Origin: JADJTT01 sp049306275
GTDB lineage: Bacteria; Bacteroidota; Bacteroidia; Chitinophagales; Saprospiraceae
Direction of reading: 5' to 3'
Length of the DNA: 64,000 nucleotides
Assembly (NCBI GenBank): GCA_049306275.1
Contig: JBAQQB010000112.1
Coordinates: 1-64,000, forward strand
Part shown: positions 17,976 through 27,486 of the stretch, piece by piece
How the letters are laid out: each line of letters begins with the position of its first letter
Numbering within the stretch: the first letter of the stretch is position 1
Position numbers and translations under genes: made by a program
The notes under the pieces: generated by a model
The model's input: the letters and a program-made list of their open reading frames with translations, nothing else
Databases searched by the model: none
What the model was told of the DNA's origin: nothing

Positions 17976-18961
17976 GGCTGTTGGTTTTTCCCAAACCCGG
18001 CTTCCAGGCGCCGGATCAGGTCTTGTTTTTTCTCTTCGGGCAAAAATGCTGCTCTTGCTGCGTTGATGTTGCATCGCAGCAATTCCTCCTTTCCCCATCC
18101 GAAATACTGCCCCAGCAGCTTGTACTCCCGCTCCAGCGTAGTATTTGTCAGGGTGCGGCTGTCGGTATTGATGCCCGCCGAAACGCCCGCACGAAGCAGC
18201 CGGTCGACGGGATGGTCCGCCATGGTGTCGTAGACGTTGGTCTGTATGTTGCTCGAAGGGCATACTTCCAGGTGGACGCCTTTTTCCACCAAATACGCCA
18301 CGAGTTGCGGGTCTTCGATGCTCCTGACCCCATGCCCCAGCCGCACCACGCCAAAATTCAGGAGCACCTCCCAGATGCCGTCCGGGCCCCGGGCCTCCCC
18401 TGCGTGGGCGATGCAGGGCACACCGTATTCGCGGGCCAGGCGGAACGCTGAGATATGGGCGTCGACCGGAAAATCGGCCTCATTGCCCGCGATGTCGAAG
18501 CCCACGACGCCCTGGCCGTGGTACCTGGCCGCCAGCTTTGCGCTCAACAGGCTTTTTTCTTCCGGTAACTCGCGGAGGGTGCAAAGCAGCAGTCCCGCAT
18601 CCACTCCTGTTTGCCGCTTCCCCTCCTCTATCGCTTCCAGCACGGTCTCTACGACAGCCTCCGGCTGCAGGCCCTGCCGCAAGTGCTCAAAAGGCGCAAA
18701 ACGGATTTCGGCGTAAAGGACGTTCTCCGCCCGCAGTTGCTCCAGCAGATCGATCGTCACAATGCGGAGCCGGTCCGACGTCTGCATCATGGCGATGCCG
18801 TTGCGGGCGCGGGAGAGGAAGTCGGGCAGGTCCAGGCATTTTTCCGGCGCATTGAATTCAGCTTCGAACCGCGGCCTCGTCATGCCGGGGTCAAAGCGGC
18901 AGGCCGCCTGAAAACCGAGCGAACAATCCAGGTGAAGGTGTAACTCTATTTTTGGCAACAT
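17972..18961 (-). CDS. add: Adenosine deaminase family protein
   Basis: 329 residues. It carries the metal-binding H-x-H near the start (ELHLHLDCSL, with Cys where most adenosine deaminases have Gly), HAGEA near residue 188, LGHGVRS near 213, CPSSN, and NTDSRT near 269 for the catalytic and metal-binding Asp. It deaminates adenosine or deoxyadenosine to inosine; adenine or another aminopurine nucleoside is possible, because the DD pair of true adenosine deaminases is DS here. It is cytoplasmic, with no signal peptide. It lies directly upstream of, and overlaps by 4 bp, a ligand-gated ion channel gene, an unexpected pairing. Confidence 0.88.
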   Translation of the reverse strand: MLPKIELHLHLDCSLGFQAACRFDPGMTRPRFEAEFNAPEKCLDLPDFLSRARNGIAMMQTSDRLRIVTIDLLEQLRAENVLYAEIRFAPFEHLRQGLQPEAVVETVLEAIEEGKRQTGVDAGLLLCTLRELPEEKSLLSAKLAARYHGQGVVGFDIAGNEADFPVDAHISAFRLAREYGVPCIAHAGEARGPDGIWEVLLNFGVVRLGHGVRSIEDPQLVAYLVEKGVHLEVCPSSNIQTNVYDTMADHPVDRLLRAGVSAGINTDSRTLTNTTLEREYKLLGQYFGWGKEELLRCNINAARAAFLPEEKKQDLIRRLEAGFGKNQQP

Positions 18962-19002
18962 CTTACAAATCGTTCAAGCCGAAAATTAACCCGCGCTTAA
19001 CA

Positions 19003-19030
19003 TTGGGTTAACCCAAAATCAATAACTTTA
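19003..19030 (+). promoter_or_regulatory. Candidate promoter of the phosphate transporter genes, overlapped by a palindrome
   Basis: TTG at 19003-19005 and TAACTTTA at 19023-19030 are 17 bp apart, fitting the Bacteroidota consensus (TTG, 17-23 bp, TAnnTTTG) with one mismatch. The 14-bp perfect palindrome TTGGGTTAACCCAA (19003-19016) covers the -33 element and could be an operator. The start codon is at 19065. Confidence 0.4.
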
Positions 19031-19064
19031 AGCCTTCTAAGAAAGGGATGTTCAAGGTATAAAA

Positions 19065-21341
19065 ATGCCAGACTATTTTCTCATTCTTGTCCTGATACTT
19101 TTAACGCTGGCCCTTGCGGACCTTGTCGTCGGTGTGAGCAACGACGCCGTCAATTTCCTCAATTCCGCGATCGGCTCGCACGTGGCGCCCCGGCACATCA
19201 TCATGATCGTGGCCAGCCTGGGCATTTTTCTCGGCGCCACCTTCTCCAGCGGCATGATGGAAATTGCGCGAAAAGGTGTCTTTTACCCCGAATATTTCTT
19301 CTTCACGGAAGTCATGATCATCTTCGTGGCGGTCATGCTCACCGACATCATCCTGCTCGACTTGTTCAACACTTTTGGGCTTCCCACCTCCACCACCGTA
19401 TCCCTCATCTTCGAATTACTCGGCGCAGCCGTGGTCGTGGCGCTGATCAAGGTGAGCCAAAATGGGGAGGGCATCGCGGCGCTTTCCCAGTATATCAACT
19501 TCTCCAGGGCCACCACTATCGTCACCGGCATTTTCTCTTCCATCCTCATCGCTTTTACCACGGGGATGCTGGTGCAATACCTTTCGCGACTGCTGTTCAC
19601 CTTCCACTACGAGCGCCGCATGCCCTGGCTGGGCGGCATCTGGGCAGGCATTGCCCTGACCTTCATCACTTATTACCTCCTGATCAAAGGCCTCAAGGGC
19701 GCATCCTTCGTTCCGGCAGATTTCATTAAATGGGTTGGCGATAATACGCCCATGCTGATGCTGGTCACATTCGTTGGCTTCAGCCTGATTTCCCAGTTTC
19801 TCATATCCGTCTTCAAGGTCAATATCCTGCGGGTCGTAGTGCTGTTCGGTACTTTCTCCCTGGCTATGGCCTTCGCCGGCAATGACTTGGTCAACTTCAT
19901 CGGGGTTCCGCTCGCGGGGCTTGATTCCTTCAACATCTGGACGGCCTCCGGGGAAAATGCTGGCACACTAAGCATGGATGACCTCAATAACCCTGTCCGG
20001 GCCAATACCTTGTACCTGCTCATCGCAGGCATGGTGATGGTCGCTACTCTTTGGCTATCGAAAAAAGCCAGAACGGTAACGGATACCGAAGTCAGCCTGG
20101 CCCGTCAGGACGAAGGCGCAGAGTTCTTCTCCTCCAATGCGCTGGCCCGGGGCATTGTGGGATTTTCGAGGGCTATCTCCCGCAGCTTGCAATGGGTGCT
20201 GCCCCGCAGCTGGTCAGATCGGGCGGAAAGGAGTTTCACGCCCGTCAAGCCGCCGCTTGAAAACGGCAATAACAAGGAAAAACCCGCCTTCGACCTGGTG
20301 CGTGCCTCCGTCAACCTGACCCTTGCCAGTGTGCTCATCGCCTTCGCCACCTCGCTCAAACTCCCCCTCTCCACCACCTACGTCTCCTTCATGGTCGCTA
20401 TGGGTACCTCTCTGGCCGACCGCGCCTGGGGCCGCGACAGCGCGGTTTTCCGCATCGCCGGCGTGCTCAACGTAGTGGGAGGCTGGTTTGTCACGGCATT
20501 GGTCGCTTTCACGGTGGCAGGCTTCTTCGCCCTGCTGGTCTACCTCTTCGGCCCCTGGGCCGTCGGCCCGCTCGTAGCTTTGGTCATCTTCCTCATATCG
20601 CGCACCTATGTGCTCCACAGAAAAAAGGAGAAGGCCAAAAGCGAAATGCGCTCTTTCGAAAGACAAACCGACCGGATCCCCTCCCATCAGATCATCCACG
20701 ATACTTCCCAGAAAATGGCGGAGTATCTCCAGTTCATCAACGACTCCTACCAAAACGCCCTCAACGGCCTGCTCATGGAAGACCTCGATGGCATACGCGA
20801 GGCAAAGGAAGACCTGGACAGCCTGATGGTGCAAAACAAAACCCTGAAACTCAAACTCTACAAGTCCATCCAGCGCATTCAGGAGCGAAAAACCGAAACC
20901 AGCCGTCTCTACCTCTTTCTCTACGATCTGGAGCAGGATATCATCCAATCTACCACCTACATCGTCGAAGCTTGCGCCGAGCACGTGGAAAACCACTTCA
21001 ACCCCCTGACGCCGGAGCAGGCCCAAACGCTTCAGCTATCCATGGAAGCCGTGTCGGGCTTCCTGCTCACCACCAGCCAACGGATGCACGACATGCAGTT
21101 CGAATCCATCCGTTCCCACCAGGAAAGGTATCTCGACCTCGTCGCCAGGCTGGAAGGCATGCTCGATAACCAGATCCAGGGCGTAAAAAGCAGCGACTAC
21201 AGCTACCGCAGCAGCATGTTGCTGTTCAGTATCATCCTCGAAACACTCGACCTGATCGCTGCCGCTGAAAAGCTCATCAAACTCTATCATCAGGTGCAAA
21301 CCGTTTCCCAAACCGAAAGGATAGACGTCTCTTCCGAATAA
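19065..21341 (+). CDS. PiT family inorganic phosphate transporter with C-terminal DUF47/PhoU-like domain (copy 1)
   Basis: 758 residues. There are about ten hydrophobic helices with the two PiT signature repeats: GVSNDAVNFLNSAIGSHVAP near residue 25 and AFAGNDLVNFIGVPLAG near 270. A further conserved LKLPLSTTYVSFMVAMGTSL stretch is near 430. From about residue 525 a soluble helical region (ERQTDRIPSHQIIHDTSQKM onward, about 230 residues) resembles DUF47/PhoU proteins. In many bacteria these are encoded by a separate gene beside pit. Proton- or sodium-coupled phosphate uptake across the inner membrane is expected. A near-identical architecture follows 30 bp downstream. Confidence 0.88.
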   Translation: MPDYFLILVLILLTLALADLVVGVSNDAVNFLNSAIGSHVAPRHIIMIVASLGIFLGATFSSGMMEIARKGVFYPEYFFFTEVMIIFVAVMLTDIILLDLFNTFGLPTSTTVSLIFELLGAAVVVALIKVSQNGEGIAALSQYINFSRATTIVTGIFSSILIAFTTGMLVQYLSRLLFTFHYERRMPWLGGIWAGIALTFITYYLLIKGLKGASFVPADFIKWVGDNTPMLMLVTFVGFSLISQFLISVFKVNILRVVVLFGTFSLAMAFAGNDLVNFIGVPLAGLDSFNIWTASGENAGTLSMDDLNNPVRANTLYLLIAGMVMVATLWLSKKARTVTDTEVSLARQDEGAEFFSSNALARGIVGFSRAISRSLQWVLPRSWSDRAERSFTPVKPPLENGNNKEKPAFDLVRASVNLTLASVLIAFATSLKLPLSTTYVSFMVAMGTSLADRAWGRDSAVFRIAGVLNVVGGWFVTALVAFTVAGFFALLVYLFGPWAVGPLVALVIFLISRTYVLHRKKEKAKSEMRSFERQTDRIPSHQIIHDTSQKMAEYLQFINDSYQNALNGLLMEDLDGIREAKEDLDSLMVQNKTLKLKLYKSIQRIQERKTETSRLYLFLYDLEQDIIQSTTYIVEACAEHVENHFNPLTPEQAQTLQLSMEAVSGFLLTTSQRMHDMQFESIRSHQERYLDLVARLEGMLDNQIQGVKSSDYSYRSSMLLFSIILETLDLIAAAEKLIKLYHQVQTVSQTERIDVSSE

Positions 21342-21371
21342 TTTCCCTCATCTCACCCCCCTCCCAATTAC

Positions 21372-23645
21372 ATGGACTTCTACGTAATCGCCGTCGTATT
21401 ATTACTCCTGTTGGCCTTCGCCGACCTGATCGTCGGGGTAGCCAACGATGCCGTCAACTTCCTGAATTCCGCCATCGGATCCAAGGCCGCTCCCAGAGTC
21501 CTGATTCTCCTCGTGGCAAGCGCTGGGATCTTCCTCGGCGCTACCTTTTCGAGCGGCATGATGGAGATAGCCCGCAAAGGGATATTTAACCCCGATTATT
21601 TCTTCTTCTCGGAGGTTATCATCCTTTTCCTGGCGGTCATGATCACCGATATCATCCTGCTCGATCTGTTCAATACCTACGGGTTGCCTACATCCACCAC
21701 CGTATCCCTGGTATTCGAACTGCTCGGCGCCGCCGTGGTCATCTCCCTCGTCAAGATATCCCAGGCCGGCGAGCCCCTGGCTGCCATCGGAAATTACATC
21801 AACACCTCCAGCGCCTTTATCATAGTTTCGGGCATTTTTTCCTCCGTCGCCATCGCCTTTGTGGCGGGAGGGATCATTCAATACCTGTCGCGGCTGCTAT
21901 TCAGCTTTCATTACGAAAAGCGGTTCAGGTACCTGGGAGGCCTCTGGGCTGGCCTGGCCATGGCGTTTATCAGCTATTTCCTGCTGTTCAAAGGCATCAA
22001 GGGCGCTTCCTTTGTTTCAAAGGATTTCATCGCCTGGGTACAGGACCATACCCTGCAGATCATCCTGATAACCTTCGCGGGCAGCGCGCTGCTCATGCAA
22101 CTTCTCCAGAGCCTGTTCAAGGTCAACATCCTCCGGATCGTCGTGCTGTTCGGCACCTTCTCCCTGGCCATGGCCTTTGCCGGCAACGACCTGGTCAACT
22201 TCATCGGAGCGCCCATGGCCGGTTTCGAAGCGTTCAAAGCCTGGCGAGCCTCCGGCTCGGAAGCGGATTCTTTCCTCATGTCGTTCCTCAAGGAGCCGGT
22301 ACAGACCAACACCTGGTTCCTGCTCGCCGCCGGCGCCATCATGACCCTCACCCTCTGGCTCTCCGCCAAAGCGCGTACCGTCACCGAGACGGAGATCGGC
22401 CTCTCCCGGCAGGAGGAAGGGTATGAGAATTTCGAACCCAATGCGATGGCCCGCCAGATCGTGCGCTTTTTCCGGAATATTATCAGCGGTTTTCAGGTAA
22501 TCCTGCCCAGATCTGTGCTGCTGAAGGCGGAAAGGAGTTTTCTGGACAGCAACTACGCCCAGTCCAAACACGATGGCAAAGACAAGCCCGCCTTCGACCT
22601 GATCCGCGCATCGGTCAACCTGACAGTATCCAGCATCCTCATCGCCTTCGCCACCTCGCTTAAACTGCCGCTTTCCACCACCTACGTGACCTTCATGGTC
22701 GCCATGGGCACCTCCCTGGCCGACCGCGCCTGGGGCAGGGGAAGCGCCGTCTATCGCGTATCCGGCGTGCTGAGCGTTATCGGGGGCTGGTTTTTCACCG
22801 CCTTCATCGCTTTCACCCTTTCGGGAATACTCGCATTATTCATGTATTACCTGGGTGTATGGGCCGTCGGCGCCCTCGTTCTGGTACTGATCTACATCAT
22901 GTGGAAAACCCATGGGGTGCACAAAACCCGCGTTCAAAACCGCAGCAGTCAAAAAGCCTTCGAAGAACAGACCCATCCTATACAGTCCGCCGAATTCATA
23001 GGGCAACTGGCCAGGCAAAACGCCCAGGTCATCTCCCTCATTTCCGCCAGTTACCAAACCGCGATGACAGGCCTTATCGAGGACGATTCCCAGAAAATAA
23101 AATCGGCAAAAAACAGCCTGAAGAAGATCAGGAAAGATGTCAAGGATTCTAAAAACCGCATTTTCCGCAACATTCAGCGGCTGGAAGAAAACCAGAACGA
23201 AACCAGCCGCCTCTACCTGCTGACCTCCCATATGGAAACCGAAATGACGGATTCTATCTGGACCCTGGTCAAAACCTGCGAATCCTACGTCGATAACCAC
23301 CTGCCGCCGCTGACCTCCAGCCAGGCCATCGCGCTGCGCCAAGGGGCTACACACTTCCTGGGCTTCCTCAACAACGTGGTCGCAGCGCTGGAAAACCGGC
23401 AGTTTGAATACCTCGACGCCCTCCTGTTCGAAAGGAAAAAGGTCTTTGAAGAATGGGAAAACATCCTCCAGGCCCAGATCAAGGGCATCAAGGAAAACAG
23501 GTTCGGCATGCGCAATTCCTCGGTCTTCTTTTCTTTCCAGATGGAGACCAAGAACCTGGCTTCCGTGGTATTCCGCATGGTCAAGCAGTACAAACGGTTC
23601 CAGGACCGCCTGGAAGGCGGCTCAGAGGATATCGATCTGGCCTGA
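21372..23645 (+). CDS. PiT family inorganic phosphate transporter with C-terminal DUF47/PhoU-like domain (copy 2)
   Basis: 757 residues, a tandem paralogue of the preceding gene. The transmembrane part is strongly conserved (GVANDAVNFLNSAIGSKAAP, AFAGNDLVNFIGAPMAG, LKLPLSTTYVTFMVAMGTSL). The C-terminal helical domain (about 525-757) is more divergent (EEQTHPIQSAEFIGQLARQN). It is presumably co-transcribed with copy 1, as only 30 bp lie between them. Divergence of the cytoplasmic domain suggests different regulation or affinity (inference). Its TGA lies one base from the stop of the convergent metallopeptidase gene. Confidence 0.88.
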   Translation: MDFYVIAVVLLLLLAFADLIVGVANDAVNFLNSAIGSKAAPRVLILLVASAGIFLGATFSSGMMEIARKGIFNPDYFFFSEVIILFLAVMITDIILLDLFNTYGLPTSTTVSLVFELLGAAVVISLVKISQAGEPLAAIGNYINTSSAFIIVSGIFSSVAIAFVAGGIIQYLSRLLFSFHYEKRFRYLGGLWAGLAMAFISYFLLFKGIKGASFVSKDFIAWVQDHTLQIILITFAGSALLMQLLQSLFKVNILRIVVLFGTFSLAMAFAGNDLVNFIGAPMAGFEAFKAWRASGSEADSFLMSFLKEPVQTNTWFLLAAGAIMTLTLWLSAKARTVTETEIGLSRQEEGYENFEPNAMARQIVRFFRNIISGFQVILPRSVLLKAERSFLDSNYAQSKHDGKDKPAFDLIRASVNLTVSSILIAFATSLKLPLSTTYVTFMVAMGTSLADRAWGRGSAVYRVSGVLSVIGGWFFTAFIAFTLSGILALFMYYLGVWAVGALVLVLIYIMWKTHGVHKTRVQNRSSQKAFEEQTHPIQSAEFIGQLARQNAQVISLISASYQTAMTGLIEDDSQKIKSAKNSLKKIRKDVKDSKNRIFRNIQRLEENQNETSRLYLLTSHMETEMTDSIWTLVKTCESYVDNHLPPLTSSQAIALRQGATHFLGFLNNVVAALENRQFEYLDALLFERKKVFEEWENILQAQIKGIKENRFGMRNSSVFFSFQMETKNLASVVFRMVKQYKRFQDRLEGGSEDIDLA

Positions 23646-23646
23646 T

Positions 23647-25263
23647 TCAGGGCTGGCCTTTGCGAAACACGCACCAGCCCGCCACCCGGCCTTCTCCGTC
23701 TATCCGGAACAGGATTTCCCTGGCCGGGTAATACAGGAATTCTCCATCGGTCAACTGGGTGATCAGGTCGGGGGTCTTGTAGGCCTCCAGCACCTTCTCC
23801 CGGCTGTCGCCCAGACGGATGCCCAACAGGGTCTGACCGCCGTAGCCCGGCCGTACGATCTGGAGCACGGCGAAACGGGTGGGGCTGAAAGCATGCAGGT
23901 AAACGGTTGAGTGCTCGAGGCCCAACTTCCGGGCGCTTATGCCCCATTGCACCTTCTGCCCTTCAGCGGCCAAACCAACCAGGGTGTCGCAAGGCATCTG
24001 GCGCATGAAGAGGTCGAGCGACTGCTCCTCGATCATCTCCCGCTCGTTCGATCTGGAAAGCCGCACCGGCGCCCAGTCGATAGAGCCTTTCTCCAAAATC
24101 TGCAAATTGGTCTTCGCCAGCGGGCTGTCCGCCTTTTCCCACCATTCCCGGGCTTCTTCCTTTTCATCCTGAAAAACCGACAGGAGACCACGCAGCACCC
24201 GGATGTCAGCCAGGGCCTTGCGGTTGCCCTTCACTTCGCGCTCCGCCTTTTTGGCCCATGCATGGGCCTGGATGAATTGCAGGTCAGCCTCGTCGGCGTC
24301 GGCGTCGCGCATGGATGCCCCCAGAAGTGCGTAGGCGCATGCCTGGTTGATCAGGGCCGTAGTATAGCCGGGGTCAAGACTGCGGGCCTTCTCGAAATAT
24401 TGAAGCGACTCACGCAGGAGTTGCTCCCTGCGCTCTTTGTCGGTCATGGCCTCTCCCCCCCGCGTGCTGCGCCCGATCCGCGATTCAGCGTCCAGCTCGA
24501 GCGGGAAGCCATAGGGCATTTCTGTCTTGCGAAACAGCAGGATGGCCGCCTGGGCATAGTAAACCCCGATGTTGTTATACAGCTCGCGGCTTCTGTAGCC
24601 CTGTTCCAGAATGACCTGGTAATAGGCCAGCGCATCTTCATACATGCCAATGCCCACGAGGTAATTGGCCGTTTCAAAATAATGGACGAGCTGTTGCACT
24701 TTCTCGCCGGTGCGGCGGGCGAGCTGCACGCGGTCCGACAGTTTTTGGTATCCCGGCAGCGATTCGTCGCGCTCAAAGGTTTTATACAGGTCGGGGAAAA
24801 ACTTCGGAGCGACATTGCGCACGTCATACCCCGCCGTATAGGCGAGCAGGCCGCCCCAGAGATCGGCCTGCACCTCGTCTTGCAGCCAGCTGTCCTTCAC
24901 CTCGTCCGGCAGTTCGGCGCCGGCAAAATCGCGCGAGAACTCCTCCTCCCAGGTATGGCCGGCATAGTAGTGCACCAGTTCGTGCGACAACAGAATAGCC
25001 AGGGCGTTGAGCGAATCGGCGCCAAAGGTGGTGCAAAGGTCGTAGGCCCTTACGCCCAGATAAATCGTGCGACCTTGAAAACGTGCTACTTCCTGCTCGT
25101 TCTCGACCAGCTCGAAGTTGGGTACGGGCAGTCCGAAATCGCCTCTGGCGTACACCAGCCTGTCGAATACCTGGCGGGCGACCTCCTCCTTGTAAACATT
25201 GGAAGCGGAAGCGGCAAAAGCGGCGAGAAAGAACAGGAATAAGGGAATCAGTCGTCTCTCCAT
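23647..25263 (-). CDS. Secreted gluzincin-like metallopeptidase with TPR region and BamE-like tail (copy A)
   Basis: 538 residues. There is a signal peptide (1-20, ending AASAS). The zinc motif HELVH sits near residues 93-97 (LSHELVHYYAGHTWEEEF), and a second acidic motif DEVQADLWGG about 35 residues later matches the E-x-x-x-D third-ligand arrangement of M48-type gluzincins. TPR-like helices occupy about 180-400 (YFEKARSLDPGYTTALINQA). The C-terminus (about 475-538, TLLGIRLGDSREKVLEAYKT ... EFLYYP) resembles the BamE/SmpA fold. Probably periplasmic or outer-membrane associated. It is paralogous along its whole length to 28516-30147 and divergent from the caspase gene. Substrate unknown. Confidence 0.75.
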   Translation of the reverse strand: MERRLIPLFLFFLAAFAASASNVYKEEVARQVFDRLVYARGDFGLPVPNFELVENEQEVARFQGRTIYLGVRAYDLCTTFGADSLNALAILLSHELVHYYAGHTWEEEFSRDFAGAELPDEVKDSWLQDEVQADLWGGLLAYTAGYDVRNVAPKFFPDLYKTFERDESLPGYQKLSDRVQLARRTGEKVQQLVHYFETANYLVGIGMYEDALAYYQVILEQGYRSRELYNNIGVYYAQAAILLFRKTEMPYGFPLELDAESRIGRSTRGGEAMTDKERREQLLRESLQYFEKARSLDPGYTTALINQACAYALLGASMRDADADEADLQFIQAHAWAKKAEREVKGNRKALADIRVLRGLLSVFQDEKEEAREWWEKADSPLAKTNLQILEKGSIDWAPVRLSRSNEREMIEEQSLDLFMRQMPCDTLVGLAAEGQKVQWGISARKLGLEHSTVYLHAFSPTRFAVLQIVRPGYGGQTLLGIRLGDSREKVLEAYKTPDLITQLTDGEFLYYPAREILFRIDGEGRVAGWCVFRKGQP

Positions 25264-25393
25264 GAGGGGGCAATTTGTGAACGAATATCGCGATTGTTAT
25301 GGAATCCTGGGCTTCAGTGAATCCAACAAATATGCGCGCATTTTCGCCAAATGATTAACTTTATTGGCTTTGGCGCCTAAAAAATCAACAACC

Positions 25394-27481
25394 ATGAGCT
25401 ACCGCCTGTCTCTCGTCCTCCTCATTCTCTCTGTCTCCTTGCAGGCCCAGCTGCCGTCTTTGAGGACCGGGAAAAAGACCTGGGCCGTCATCGCGGGCGT
25501 CTCCGACTATCAACATAAGGAGATCACAGACCTGCAATATGCACACCGCGACGCCAGCGCCTTCTACGAATTCCTCCGTTCGCCGGCCGGAGGCAGCATC
25601 CCTGACGACCAAATTCAACTCCTGCTCAACGAACAGGCCACTATGGCCCGGTTTGCTTCTTCCCTCGACTGGCTGATCGAAAAAGCAGGGGAAGGCGACG
25701 AAGTGTTTATCTACTTTGCCGGACACGGCGACGTGGAGAACAAAACCGTCGGGCAGCATGGTTTCCTGCTTCCCTGGGATTCGCCGGCACGGTCGTACAT
25801 TGCCGGGGCCTATCCCCTGTTCTACCTGCAATCCGTCGTCTCTACCCTCTCGCTACAAAACAAAGCCAAGGTGATCATGGTAGCCGATGCCTGCCATTCA
25901 GGCAAGCTGGCCGGCGCCTCGGTGCAGGGCTCGAAAATCACGACGGCCAATCTGCAACAGACTTACGCCAACGAAGTGAAGATACTGGCCTGCGGCCCCG
26001 ACGAACTTTCGGTAGAAGGACAGCAATGGGGCGGCGGCCGCGGCGCCTTCTCCTTCCACCTCATCGACGGCCTGAGCGGGCTTGCCGATACCGATGGCAA
26101 TTTCCAGGTCAATCTGTTCGAACTGCGAAGATACCTGGAGGATAAGGTGCCCGCGGAAACGGCGCCCAACAGCCAGTACCCCGTCACGACGGGCGACCGT
26201 AACGCCGTGCTGTCATGGGTAGATCCGCAGGTCCTCGCCCTGATCAAAAAGGAGAAATCGGAACAAGCCGTTCCCTTCGACGCCGTTGCCACCCGCGGGC
26301 TTGAGGACCTGGCGCTGGCACAAACCGATACCTCCGGTCAGCGGCTCTACGATGCTTACCAACTTGCGGTTGCTGAAAAGCGCTTGCTCGAACCGGAGAA
26401 CCATTGCGCTTACCACTACTTTCAACTCCTTTCCCAAAAGCCGGAATTCGCCAGCCTGGCGCCTCCCCTGCGGCGCAACCTGGCCGTAGCGCTGCAGGAC
26501 GACGCCCAGCAGGCAATCAACGCCTACCTGGAAGCAGATCCGCTGGAAATGGCGATCCGGTGGAAAGAAGGAAGTACCGCCTACGAAAAAACCCCTGCAT
26601 ACCTGGAAAAAGCGATTGAACTGCTGGGCGCAGGCCACTACATGAAGCCCGCGCTGCTGGCCAAACAACGCTACTACGAAGCCATGCTGCTCCGCATGAA
26701 AGGAGACGGCCCTTCACTGGAAACCGCCCTTGAAAAAGTGCAGGAAGCCATCAGCCTGGAGCCGAAAGGCGCGCACCTTTTCAATGAACTGGGGCTGATC
26801 CGCTCAGCCCTGGGCGATTCGGAAAAAGAGCGCCAGGCCTACCAGGAAGCCCGGGCGCTGGCGCCCGCCTGGGTCATGCCGGTCTATAACCTCTCCATCG
26901 CCATCCGGGAGCAGGGTAATCTGGACAGCGCATTGCTGCTGATCAGCAACGCGACCGGGCTGAGCCCCGGCTTCGCTCCCGCCCTTATCCAGCAAGCCCA
27001 GCTCCAATACCTGAAAGGACTATTCAGCGAAGCTGAAGCCACTTTTGAAAAAAGCCTGGCCCTCGCTCCCGAAGATGCGAATGCACCGGAAGCCCACTAT
27101 TTTTTAGGAAATATCTACCTCAAATCCGGCCGGCCGGAAGAGGCAAAGGAAGCTTTTGAAAAAACCATCCGGCTTGACCCTGTACACCCTTATGCCCATT
27201 TCGGGCTGGGCATTGCCCTGAAGGAGCTGAAGGAAGATCAGCAGGCCATCGAAGCGTTCCTGAAAAACCTGGAGATCACGCCGGAGTACCTGTCGCCCTA
27301 TTATTCCATCTCCATCCTCTACGCTGCCCGGAACAACCAGGAACAGGCGCTTACTTACCTGGAAAAGGCCCTCGAAAAAGGTTACCGCAACCAGGAAAAG
27401 ATCGCGGAAGAGCCTGCTTTCGAGGGCCTTCGCCAGTCGGAGACCTTCAGGAAACTGATGGAAAAATACTTTCCAAAGTAG
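25394..27481 (+). CDS. Secreted caspase-family (C14) peptidase with TPR repeats
   Basis: 695 residues from ATG at 25394 (MSYRLSLVLLILSVSLQAQ, a signal peptide); an upstream in-frame ATG at 25364 would spoil the signal. The caspase-like p20 core spans about 30-250. It begins WAVIAGVSDYQHKEITDLQY, with the catalytic His in YFAGHGD near residue 111 and the catalytic Cys in ADACHSGKLAG near 166. From about 340 to the end are TPR-type helical repeats (LEKVQEAISLEPKGAHLFNE, AKEAFEKTIRLDPVHPYAHF). A caspase-like peptidase exported from the cytoplasm is unusual. It faces the metallopeptidase A gene head to head and ends 5 bp from the FecR-like gene, so it is embedded in the envelope cluster. Confidence 0.88.
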   Translation: MSYRLSLVLLILSVSLQAQLPSLRTGKKTWAVIAGVSDYQHKEITDLQYAHRDASAFYEFLRSPAGGSIPDDQIQLLLNEQATMARFASSLDWLIEKAGEGDEVFIYFAGHGDVENKTVGQHGFLLPWDSPARSYIAGAYPLFYLQSVVSTLSLQNKAKVIMVADACHSGKLAGASVQGSKITTANLQQTYANEVKILACGPDELSVEGQQWGGGRGAFSFHLIDGLSGLADTDGNFQVNLFELRRYLEDKVPAETAPNSQYPVTTGDRNAVLSWVDPQVLALIKKEKSEQAVPFDAVATRGLEDLALAQTDTSGQRLYDAYQLAVAEKRLLEPENHCAYHYFQLLSQKPEFASLAPPLRRNLAVALQDDAQQAINAYLEADPLEMAIRWKEGSTAYEKTPAYLEKAIELLGAGHYMKPALLAKQRYYEAMLLRMKGDGPSLETALEKVQEAISLEPKGAHLFNELGLIRSALGDSEKERQAYQEARALAPAWVMPVYNLSIAIREQGNLDSALLLISNATGLSPGFAPALIQQAQLQYLKGLFSEAEATFEKSLALAPEDANAPEAHYFLGNIYLKSGRPEEAKEAFEKTIRLDPVHPYAHFGLGIALKELKEDQQAIEAFLKNLEITPEYLSPYYSISILYAARNNQEQALTYLEKALEKGYRNQEKIAEEPAFEGLRQSETFRKLMEKYFPK

Positions 27482-27486
27482 GGAGC

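Noticed and set aside
17972..18263. A longer N-terminus for the ion channel gene, starting at 18263
   Set aside because: It would run through the adenosine deaminase gene and place 96 Arg/Pro/His-rich residues before a clean signal peptide at 17975.
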